In this document: piece by piece, positions 38,457 to 47,230 of the stretch | Numbering within the stretch: position 1 is the stretch's first letter | How the letters are laid out: each line of letters begins with the position of its first letter | Source of the DNA: Metaphire vulgaris | Taxonomy: Eukaryota; Annelida; Clitellata; Crassiclitellata; Megascolecidae | NCBI GenBank assembly: GCA_018105865.1 | Contig: CM030840.1 | Span: 9,599,794-9,663,793 of the forward strand | Direction: 5' to 3' | Length of the DNA: 64,000 nt | Program-made: the position numbers and the translations under genes | The notes under the pieces: generated by a model | The model's database searches: none | What the model saw: only the letters and a program-made list of their open reading frames with translations | Told to the model about the DNA's origin: nothing

Positions 38457-41400
38457 TCGAGAGACGTGCTCAGCAACAAGTGTCTCTTTGACGCGGCTGG
38501 GTGAAAGCCCTAGGGAAGCCCAGCAGCCGATAAACCAGATCTTCAATGCCAAAACAATCACAAGGATCGGCGCTTGGAACGTCCGTATGCTATATCAATG
38601 TGGAAGAATGGACCAAGTGCTGAAAATTGTATGTGATTACAACCTCAACATCTTAGGACTAAGTGAAACACGTTGGACAGGACAAGGTCGCTTCACCAAC
38701 AAAGGAATGACAATTCTGTACTCTGGCGGAGAGGAGCATCAGCGTGGAGTTGGCATCATCCTAAACAAAACCGCTGGCAGAGCATTGATAGCATGGAAGC
38801 CTGTGAGTGACCGCATAATCACAGCCAGATTCCAGACGAGACACACAAAAGCAACACTAATACAGGTCTATGCACCAACAGAGATGGCCAAAGAAGACGA
38901 AAAAGACAAGTTTTACGAGCTACTGCAGGAAGTGCTAGACAATGTACCAAGCTATGACATCAAATTTGTCATTGGCGACTACAATGCTAAGATTGGACAG
39001 AGATGGCATGGAACGGAACAGGTTATTGGGCCACACGGTTCTGCCACTGAAACAAATGACAATGGTGAAAGGCTGATCATGATGTGCAGCACAGTTGGAC
39101 TGTGTGTAGGAAACACATATTTCCAACATAAAAACATACACAAAACAACGTGGACATCTCCTGATGGCAAAACAACAAATGAGATTGACTACATCTGCAT
39201 TAGCGGTAGATGGAGGTCATCACTAATGGATGTGCGTGCATGTAGAGGAGCCGATGTAGGATCAGACCACAACCTATTGCTGGCAAAAATACGAATACGT
39301 CTGAAAAAGATGAAGTCACAAAAAGCCACTCGGCCTTTTGCGATACATAAACTAAAAGAAGATGCAGTTGCAGGGAACTTCTATATCGACATGAAGAACA
39401 GATTTGCCATATTACAAGACACAGAAGACATGGCGGAAAAATGGGAATCCTTCAAGGAAGCGGTGAAAAGCAGTGCAGAGGTAGTTATTGGTCGTAGGAG
39501 GGGTTCAAGAAAAGAGCAGTGGATTACAGATAGTTCGTGGAGCATTATAGATGAAAGGCAGAAGGTGAAAACTATAAGAGACTCTGCCAAAACCGAGGAA
39601 GAATGGCAACAGAAAAACACACTATATAGAAAGTTGGACAAAGATGTCAAAAAGAGCTGTAGAAAAGATAAAAGACAATGGTTAGACAAAAAAGGTGTGG
39701 AAGCAGAAGCAGCGGCTGCAAAAAATGACTCCAAAAGTCTGTTCAGAATTGTCAAAGAGCTAACGGGATCAAACAGCAATTCAAACATACCAATAAAGAG
39801 CAAAAATGGAGATATACTTACAACAGAAGAAGAACAGTCTGCACGATGGATTGAATACTTCAGTGAAATTCTGAACCAGCCAACACCCACAGAACTCTTT
39901 GATCTCACAACAGAGGGAGACCCACCTCAAATTGACATCTCTCTTGATAACATAGAAGAAGTGGAAGTGCAGAGGGCCATCCAAAGGTTAAAGAACAACA
40001 AAGCAGCCGGGATGGATGAGATTCCGGCTGAACTACTGAAACATGGAAAAGACCTCACAGCAATACAACTCACCCAGCTATGCAATCTCATTTGGAAAAC
40101 GGAGGACGTTCCGACGGAGTGGAGGCAGGGAGTCATTGTTCCATTACCAAAGAAAGGAACCCTGAGCGACTGCAACAACTGGCGTGGAGTGACACTGCTG
40201 TCAGTACCTGGCAAAGTATTCTGTAGTGTGCTGTTGCACAGACTAAAGAAAAGTATAGAACAGACACTTCGTGAGGAACAAGCTGGATTCCGCAGCGGAA
40301 GATCCTGCACAGAGCACATCCTAACACTAAGGAACATCATTGAACAATGCCAGAACTGGAAGAAGCTTCTGTTTATCAATTACATAGACTTCAAGAAGGC
40401 TTTTGATAGCATACATCGAGATACGCTATGGAAAATACTAAAGATTTATGGCATCCCAGATAAATATACCAGAATATTCCAGGCATTATACAGAAACTCT
40501 ACATGCTGCATAAGAACAAGAAATGGTCACACAAAGATGTTTGACATTCTGACTGGCGTGAGGCAAGGATGCATCCTTTCACCTTTCCTGTTTCTTATTG
40601 TTATGGACTTCATCATGAAGAAGTCGATAGATGGTCCAAACTTTGGCTTAAAATGGGGCCAACACAGGCTGGCAGACCTGGACTTTGCCGATGACATTAC
40701 CTTGATAAGTGAAAGACAGGATATCCTACAAGAAATGACAGATGCGCTTTATGAAAACGGAGCAAAAGTTGGGCTAAAAATCAGCTGTGAAAAAACGAAA
40801 GAGATGGTAGTGCATGGAGACTCACAAGTAACACCACTCACTGTTGATGGAAACCAAATTGAACGCATCAAGACGTTCATATATCTTGGCAGCAATCTTT
40901 CCAACAATGGCGATGTTGACCCTGATGTAAATGTAAGAATTGGGAAGGCGTCAGCAGTATTTCGACGTCTCAACAAAATATGGAGGTGCAGCTCTATCAA
41001 CAAGAGTACCAAGCTGCGTCTATACTCTGCTATCATAATAACGACTGCTCTGTATGCAAGTGAAACGTGGAAGAGGACGAAGAAAACTCAACAGAGATTA
41101 GACGTTTTTCACCGACGATGTCTCCGTCAGATCTTAGGAGTGACATGGAAAGATCACATGCCCAATGAGGAAGTGATGCAACTAACTGGCATGGACTCGC
41201 TACATTGTATAGTAGACGAGCGCAGACGCAGATACATCGGGCACATCTTACGAATGCCACCGTCAAGACCCGCAGCCCAAGCAATGAGCTGGAGACCAGA
41301 GAATGGGAGAAGAGGCAGAGGAAGACCAAGGATAACATGGCAAGACACTTTTGCTGAAGACATGAAAGATATGGGGCTAGAGATAAACAAAGCAAGAGAG

Positions 41401-41478
41401 TTGCCAATGATCGTACAGGTTGGAGAAGACTCGTCGCCCAATGTTCCAGAGGGAACAGGAGGAACTAAGTCTAAGTAA
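38326..41478 (+). CDS. RTE-like ORF2: AP-endonuclease and reverse transcriptase
   Basis: About 1050 codons open. Numbered from 38326, endonuclease motifs are WNVR (N85), LGLSETRW (E114), VYAPTE, GDYNAKIG (D218, N220) and SDHNLL (D314, H315). RT follows: NNKAAGMDEIPAELLK, DFKKAFDSIHRD, GVRQGCILSP, and the active site FADD (787-790). The C-terminal part has ETWKRTKKT, DVFHRRCLRQILG, YIGHILRMP, GRRGRGRPRITW. 38326 is a TTG; the first in-frame ATG is at 38587, inside the endonuclease motif, so the true start is uncertain. The stop TAA lies in the (TAAG) tail. It catalyses target-site nicking and target-primed reverse transcription (family knowledge). Confidence 0.93.
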   Translation: MGIGPATRHRKTQTATETTRKFQPGNIGQRSEGVTPDQDHVSNSRETCSATSVSLTRLGESPREAQQPINQIFNAKTITRIGAWNVRMLYQCGRMDQVLKIVCDYNLNILGLSETRWTGQGRFTNKGMTILYSGGEEHQRGVGIILNKTAGRALIAWKPVSDRIITARFQTRHTKATLIQVYAPTEMAKEDEKDKFYELLQEVLDNVPSYDIKFVIGDYNAKIGQRWHGTEQVIGPHGSATETNDNGERLIMMCSTVGLCVGNTYFQHKNIHKTTWTSPDGKTTNEIDYICISGRWRSSLMDVRACRGADVGSDHNLLLAKIRIRLKKMKSQKATRPFAIHKLKEDAVAGNFYIDMKNRFAILQDTEDMAEKWESFKEAVKSSAEVVIGRRRGSRKEQWITDSSWSIIDERQKVKTIRDSAKTEEEWQQKNTLYRKLDKDVKKSCRKDKRQWLDKKGVEAEAAAAKNDSKSLFRIVKELTGSNSNSNIPIKSKNGDILTTEEEQSARWIEYFSEILNQPTPTELFDLTTEGDPPQIDISLDNIEEVEVQRAIQRLKNNKAAGMDEIPAELLKHGKDLTAIQLTQLCNLIWKTEDVPTEWRQGVIVPLPKKGTLSDCNNWRGVTLLSVPGKVFCSVLLHRLKKSIEQTLREEQAGFRSGRSCTEHILTLRNIIEQCQNWKKLLFINYIDFKKAFDSIHRDTLWKILKIYGIPDKYTRIFQALYRNSTCCIRTRNGHTKMFDILTGVRQGCILSPFLFLIVMDFIMKKSIDGPNFGLKWGQHRLADLDFADDITLISERQDILQEMTDALYENGAKVGLKISCEKTKEMVVHGDSQVTPLTVDGNQIERIKTFIYLGSNLSNNGDVDPDVNVRIGKASAVFRRLNKIWRCSSINKSTKLRLYSAIIITTALYASETWKRTKKTQQRLDVFHRRCLRQILGVTWKDHMPNEEVMQLTGMDSLHCIVDERRRRYIGHILRMPPSRPAAQAMSWRPENGRRGRGRPRITWQDTFAEDMKDMGLEINKARELPMIVQVGEDSSPNVPEGTGGTKSK

Positions 41479-41493
41479 GTAATATAACAAAGC

Positions 41494-41894
41494 ACCCTTG
41501 TTACAGTTTAATGCTTATAAGTATTAACTGGTGGCAGTGCTAATTTGACAGTTAATAATTATAATTATTTTAAATGTTGTCTGCAAAAAACAAAAATGGT
41601 AATCATAGAATATTCATATATTTTTTAAAATATTCAAATATATAAGTAGCAGATGCCAATGACATTGGGCATTGATCAATAAAAGTTGCACAACAAGTGC
41701 ACAACAAGCAAGTTTTAGAAAATTCGCTAAATGGCATTTTTCACTAAACTTTCAACATGTTGAGCAACCAGTAAATGTTGTCATAAACAGCTGAAATTTT
41801 GCACTTTTGCTGCTCTTATAAGGGGTAACAAGTTGAGGGGGTACCACATTAACATTTCTCAACTTCAAATTTTTACATTGGTTTGGCGGGCACC

Positions 41895-41897
<3 letters not shown>
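41494..41897. other. Intron DNA, unrecognised
   Basis: AT-rich, no gene. Confidence 0.5.

Positions 41898-41952
<55 letters not shown>
41898..41952. repeat. (TA)n at the 5' side of a LINE fragment
   Basis: About 27 TA units. Confidence 0.96.
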
Positions 41953-41954
<2 letters not shown>

Positions 41955-42118
41955 CCATGGCCATACAGCGCTTCAACGCCATATCGTTTCGAGGAACTTT
42001 TTCCGTGGCCGACCTCGAAGAACCTGACGAGAGTTAACACACATTAATTTCTGTCTCCGGACAATTTTTTCTCTCATAAGACCCTCGGGAATGAAGTACC
42101 GAGGGCATTAAAAAAAAA
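41953..42118 (+). mobile_element. 3' end of a LINE with restriction-like endonuclease, copy 1
   Basis: Plus strand AIQRFNAISFRGTFSVADLE, stop, then GGGCATT, poly(A) and (TA)n. It is a short 5'-truncated copy of the element found on the minus strand at 44868-46680 (which has AIQRFNTVSFRGTFSIANLD). Both sides of the fragment are (TA)n. Confidence 0.8.
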
Positions 42119-42239
42119 TATATATATAATGATTATAATCAATACAATACAAAAATGTATAGATAGATAGATATAGTTCTAAATTTTCTATTTAATAATT
42201 TAATTTTGCAAAAAACCAGTCCTTCGCAGTCCAGATTTT

Positions 42240-43850
42240 CCGGAGCGTCACGGAGCTCCGCTCGCTTCAGCACAAAAAAGCCCTGCTCCATGCCATACAT
42301 TCCATTAATCTTCCTTTGTTTTTCATGCTGATGTTGTTGCTTTTCCAGACACTTTTTAATCTCCTCATTACTTCTCTGCCTTTTCCTAATCGTGAGTTTA
42401 TTTCTACTTCAAGATTTCCATCACTGCTGATTATTGCTCCTAGATATGTGAATTCGTCAAAACTTTTCAAGATACTTTTCATTAACAGTAATCTTAATTT
42501 TCTTTCCATTTGTTGTCATGAATTTTGTTTAGCTTCATTAAGGTGTAGGCCATATTTTTTGCTTTCCAAACTTATTCTGTCAACCAGTTGTTGTAATTCT
42601 TCTTCTGATGTTGCTATTAAGATAATATCATCAGCATATCTCAAATTGTTGATTGTTTTTCCACCTAATTTTACCCCTCCTTTAAATCCATGCAAAGCAT
42701 TTCTCATTATCATTTCTGATATGATGTTAAATAGGAATGATGATAATATGCAACCTTGCCTAACACCTTTTCTAATTCTAAACCAGTCTGTTATTATGTC
42801 ATTGATTTTTATTGCTTCTTTTTTATTTTTATACAAATTCATTAGAAGATGTACTAGATGCGCTGGAAATTCCACATCTAGCATGACATACCAGAGTTTT
42901 TCATGAGAGATAGAATCAAAGGCTTTTGTATAATCTACAAAGCACATGTACAATGGATGTTGATATTCTTTTGCCTTTTCCCTAATAATTCTGAAATTGG
43001 TTATTTGATCTCTAGTTCCTCTCTTTTTCCTAAAACCAGCTTGTTCTTCTGCCACTTCATCCTCCATCTTTTTGTCAATTCTATTCAGTATTACTCGAAG
43101 CATGACTTTGCTTGTATGTGTTATCAGTGCAATGGTTCTATAATTTATGCATTCTTTCCTTTCACCTTTCTTTGGTATTGGAATGAATTTAGATTTTAGC
43201 CAGTCATTAGGCCATTCTCCAGTCTGCCATATTTTACAACACAATTTATGAATTATGTCAACTGCTTCTTCTTTTCCTAGTTTTAATAATTCTATAGGGA
43301 CATCATCAATCCCTGCTGCTTTTCTGTTTGCTGTTTTCTCATAGCTTCTTCTACCTCAGATCTTAGGGGAGGAGGTTCAAAGTCTTGCTTATTGTTATTT
43401 GGATGAGTGTTTATTTCTTCCATACTTTTACATTCTATTTCTCCATCAAACTCTCTCTTTATGGTGCCACTCCATCTTACCTTTCAGACTACTCCATCCC
43501 CTTAGCTCTATCCCTTCCATGTCTTGGTCCACAACCAATGGTCTTCTCAGTGTGCCCCAAGCACGAACTTCCATCATCCATGTTCCTGAGCGAGGTTTTG
43601 AATCAGTTGGCCCTATCCTTTGGATGCTTTTGACGCCAGTATGCGTGGCCTAGCAACTCCTAATTCTATGGCCCTCTTTTTGAAACGACTTAAAACTTAT
43701 CTCTTTGTTAATATACAGTAATTTGCTGTGGAAGCGCTTCTGAGTGATCTTTCAGAAGAGGCGCTATACAAATATCTTGTTACATTACATTACATTACAA
43801 ACAATTCATTTCCGTATTCCTTCCATCTGTCTGCTATTTATCAGATTAAT
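42240..43850 (-). mobile_element. RTE-like LINE copy, interrupted by a CR1 end
   Basis: Minus strand: WKEYGNELF at 43805-43835, then (after the CR1 insertion) EINTHPNNNKQDFEPPPLR, IPVELLKLGKEEAVDIIHKL, WPNDWLKSKFIPIPKKGE, EQAGFRKKRGTRDQI, CFVDYTKAFDSISHEKLW, GVRQGCILSSFLF, LRYADDIIL, then a frame break at 42512 and FTYLGAIISSDGNLEVEI. It ends near 42240. Well preserved, but missing both the endonuclease and the last domain. Confidence 0.85.
43445..43800 (+). mobile_element. CR1-like 3' end inside the RTE copy
   Basis: Plus-strand PSYLSDYSIPLALSL-type coding with breaks, KTYLFVNIQ, then AGAGGCGCTATACAAATATC and (TTACA)n. It separates the RTE segments WKEYGNELF and EINTHP. Its 3' end is the same subtype as that at 6472-6500. 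Confidence 0.8.
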
Positions 43851-44034
43851 CGTACATATTTTGATCGTACAAAGCACGTTACTCTTGGCTAATTTGAGGC
43901 AGATATTCAGCTCTTGGCTCACAAAGCAAGGAAAGAACTCAAGACAATTTGTCTGATGAAAACTGGTGAAAACTCTGGATGTCGATGCCTAATACCAGTA
44001 TTCTGCACAACGTTTATCCTGGACAGTTTTAATG

Positions 44035-44512
44035 ATAAACTAGAAAGGTGCTCGCTTCGCTCGCACTCGCTTCGCTCGTACTCGCTTCGCTTGCAGTGCA
44101 GGATAATACTAAAACCCAATCATCGAATTCATGCTGCTGAACAACGTTTCAATGATGTACATATGCCACGTAGCCAAGCTCTGACACTGCAAAGTATGCT
44201 TCGTCAAACGCTTCGCGGGTGGCGTTAAACCGGCGTCGCTGTTCGCTTTGCGTCGCGTTAAACCGCAAGTTGAACACATTATGGCGTTAACAACGTCGCG
44301 CACAAATACTTTGCGTGGCCATTCACTTCGCGTGGCCGTTCACTTCGCATCGCCATTTGCTTCGCGAGTTGTACACATTATGATGCTGCAATGTACGCTT
44401 TGTCAAACGCTTTGCGTGGCCGTTAAGCCAGCGTGGCCATTAACCGCATCGCCGTCGCGAAGCCGTTAAAGCGCCGCGTCGCCGTTAAGCTTCGTCGCCG
44501 TTAAACCGCTTC
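44035..44512. repeat. GC-rich word-repeat block
   Basis: Built from CGCTTCGC, GCGTGGCC and GCCGTTAA(AC) words. 44051-44100 is CTCGCTTCGCTCG(C/T)A repeated; 44210-44512 alternates GCCGTTAA and CTTCGCG in variable spacing. Strong CpG contrast with flanks. It resembles the subterminal word arrays of the hAT elements but no ends were found. Confidence 0.7.
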
Positions 44513-44522
44513 CTAAGGTTCC

Positions 44523-44655
44523 AGAACGACCAATCAGAACGCTCACCCAGCCAACCAATCAGAACACTTGAAGGTAACGAATGAGAACGTCACACAGCCA
44601 ACCAATCAGAACGCTCACACAGCCAACCAATCAGAACGCTTGAAGGTAACAGACA
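44523..44655. repeat. Minisatellite with CCAATCAGAACG in each unit
   Basis: Five units of 23-26 bp: ACCAATCAGAAC at 44529, 44555, 44603 and 44628, and a degenerate unit (ACGAATGAGAACG) at 44578. Linkers are GCTCACACAGCCA or ACTTGAAGGTA. Confidence 0.92.
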
Positions 44656-44867
44656 TACAGAGCAAGGATCTTAATATTATAGATAAAATCTTTGAGTTTC
44701 TTTTAGTTTCTTGTAAAAGATGTTTGTTTCTTTCATATATCTATAGTGTTCAGTGAGCAAATACAATTATAACTTCTTACGACAAAACAAATGTGAAATG
44801 TGTCCCCAAACCTTTTATCCTAGAAAAAAGCACTATATATATATATATATTTTGTATGCCCTCTGTA

Positions 44868-46680
44868 CTTAATTCCTGAAGGTCTTATGAGAAACACAAA
44901 TTGTCTGGAGACAAAAATTATTGTGTGTGTCAACTCTCGTCTGGTTAGTCGAGGTTTGCAATGGAGAACGTTCCTCGAAAAGATACTGTGTTGAAGCGTT
45001 GTATGGCCATGGACAAATGCTGGAATAGAAAGCTTCCTTCCCTTTTGTCTCTGGAAGACTCAGAAATGTGATGGCCTGACTGCTTGATGAAAAGCTGCGC
45101 ATCTAGACTGATGGGGCTGAGGGACTCAAAGGCCAAAGGCAAAAAGACGTAATCTGTTGTCAGTTCTGCGTACTTGGCATTTTTGCGAACTGCTGCAGCC
45201 TCGGCAGCCATGCCTGCCAACAAAGATGTAATGGGTAGATGGGGGTGGCAGCGACTTTGTCTGCCACGATTACATCCAAAATCAGACTACAACCCGCGTG
45301 CCACGAGATCAGGGTGTCCAGTCTTCTGCCATGAGATCATGAAAGACCGGATGGTTCTTTGACAGATGGGTTTCCCGCTTGAGATAGCGCACGGTGAACA
45401 ACGTCATTGATCATTGTGTGACGTGGAACACGACCTGGACTGAGTGATCAAGAAAGCCCATGAGATCCAACTTCCAACATCTGCTCCCCACACAGGCAGA
45501 TGTGCCTTTCACAGATGTTGGCACTGAGGAAGAGGCCGACGACGATTCTCACTGCTTCGTCGTCCATACGCAGTCCACAGGAAGCGATCGGCAGTGCATA
45601 AAGCCAGTCCCCAGTGTGTTCTGCTGAGACGGCCCTAAGGCGTGCCTGATGGCATTGCCGTTGGTTGGTTTGGAGCAGGTGATTAAACTCTCTGAGGATC
45701 AGTGGGTGATCCCAAGTGGACTGCTTGTGGAGAGGGTCCAATGCTGGATTATCAATTTGGCTCATTTCCCTCCATTGGACGATGACCTCAGCCTCACGTG
45801 GGTCCGTAGGCAGACTTGCCTTCAAGAGAATGGACAACTGGAGATTTCGGGTGCTCACAGCTGAAGCCAAAAAGGCAGACAGTGCAAGCGCAGACACCCG
45901 GCGGATCCACAGTCCCCATCCCTGATGGGAAGTGTAGCCTGTACCCATTGACAGTCTGAAAGATGCAGATTCAGAATTTGACCGAGCCCCTTATGCATAG
46001 CGTCGTCAAAGCCTTCTAACAATGGATGGCCTAAGCAGGGCGTGCATCGTAAAATGTGCAGAAGTTTAGAGCACGTGAGGGACATTCTAAGTAAAATTAA
46101 AGCATCCTGCTTAGCAATCAGAGGCAAACGACTGAGTGCTACACTTAGCTTGCTGGAGCGGCGTGACATCAGAGACCCAAATGCCTGCGTGATGGATAGA
46201 GGGGCCTCAATAAGAATGGTGTCCTGTGGGTCTATGCACTGAAAAAGGTCCAGCGAAGTGCCTGCTGTTGGAATTAGACCTTTAGATATGACCTCGCATT
46301 TGCAGTGGTTCAGCGATAACCCTAGCTCTTCGCATTCCTGCTCGATGAATGCGACATCGCTTGCGATGTTGTTTACGTTCCTGCCCAGGGTGATGTCATC
46401 GAGGTACCCCAAAATGAAAGTGGCTGTCAGTTTTCTGAGGATAGGCTGGAGTGGTAAGCAAAAAAGTAGAGGGCCCAATGGGTCACCTTGCTGTGTGCCC
46501 ATTTGGGAGGTCAGAAGAAATTTGCCAAATTTTAGGATATTAGGATACTTGGGTTCCCATAGGACAGGCAACCTTAGGCCGAAAGTTCCGGCAGGATGTC
46601 CGCTAGTGCAGTGAGCAGTCTGTCTCTGTGCACGCTGTTAAATGTGTTCCTGAAATCCAGTTTTATATGTGTATGTTTTA
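44868..46680 (-). pseudogene. LINE with RT and restriction-like endonuclease, copy 2
   Basis: Minus strand from 46680: KLDFRNTFNSVHRDRLL, TQQGDPLGPLLFCLPLQP, active site GYLDDITLG, LGLSLNHCKCEVIS, then DWLYALPIASCGLRMDDEAV, ANICERHICLCGEQM (Cys-His cluster) and GSHGLS. The PD-(D/E)XK-like region (45230-45440) is frameshifted (KEPSGLS-like, DVIVAD-like pieces). The end is AKYAELTTDYVFLPLAFESL and AIQRFNTVSFRGTF. 5' truncated. Both flanks are (TA)n (44838-44850 and 46735-46790). Related to target-specific LINE lineages with C-terminal nuclease; the clade is uncertain. Confidence 0.8.
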
Positions 46681-46802
46681 TGTCCAGTTTTATGTGTGTA
46701 TGTTTTATGTGTGTTTATCCAGTTTTATGCGTGTATATATATACATAAATACATATAATTAAATATATATATATATATATATATATAAACAACATACATA
46801 TT

Positions 46803-46900
46803 AGGGCTGTCAAATTAACGCGTCAAAAAATTAATAGTGAATACAAAAATTAACGCTGCTAAAAATGTTAATGCAAATTTTGTTTGCTCAGCAACAGAAT
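46803..46900. mobile_element. hAT left end with TTAACGC words
   Basis: TAGGGCTGTCAAATTAACGC followed by AAATTAACGCTGC and GTTAATGC, a terminus pattern known from hAT elements of fish and invertebrates. No right end was found before 47231. Confidence 0.5.
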
Positions 46901-47222
46901 TATTAAATTTTCAAATAATTAAAATTAAACCACTGGTTTTGCCGTTAAATGAGCACTGCTACAAAATTGTCATTGATAAAACAGTTTACAATGGTAAACA
47001 ATTGGCATTTGAGTGTTTACATTATCTTTCAATGATTGAATCCCTACTTTTTGTTTTTGCAACCTGCAGCACTACTCTAAATTTCGACTTTAAAATAAAT
47101 TAACTTAGGTATGTTCTATGCTGTTGCCGACGTCATTTGGTTGACTGTCTAAAACTAGTAAATTTGATTTATATATTAAACTGACAGTCAGCATTTTACA
47201 CAGACTCAAGGCCTTTGGGGAA
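46900..47222. other. Intron DNA, unrecognised
   Basis: AT-rich open frame without recognisable motif. Confidence 0.4.
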
Positions 47223-47230
47223 GGGAAATT

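Larger units (their letters stand above)
38117..41481 (+). mobile_element. Full-length RTE-like LINE with 12-bp TSD
   Basis: 3365 bp between perfect target-site duplications ATATAACAAAGC at 38105-38116 and 41482-41493. It starts CCCCCGCC, has a 209-bp structured 5' region, a short ORF1-like frame and an intact ORF2, and ends TCTAAGTAAGTA only 3 nt after the ORF2 stop. No frameshift or stop within ORF2 and exact TSDs make this the youngest-looking LINE in the window and a candidate for recent activity. It sits antisense to the NAV gene in its largest intron. Confidence 0.93.

Noticed and set aside
44035..44655. CRISPR-like array
   Set aside because: Units are degenerate words or contiguous minisatellite repeats; no constant repeat with unique spacers, and this is an animal genome.
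45649..45925. Plus-strand frames opposite the nuclease-type LINE
   Set aside because: Shadow frames of the minus-strand RT coding region.
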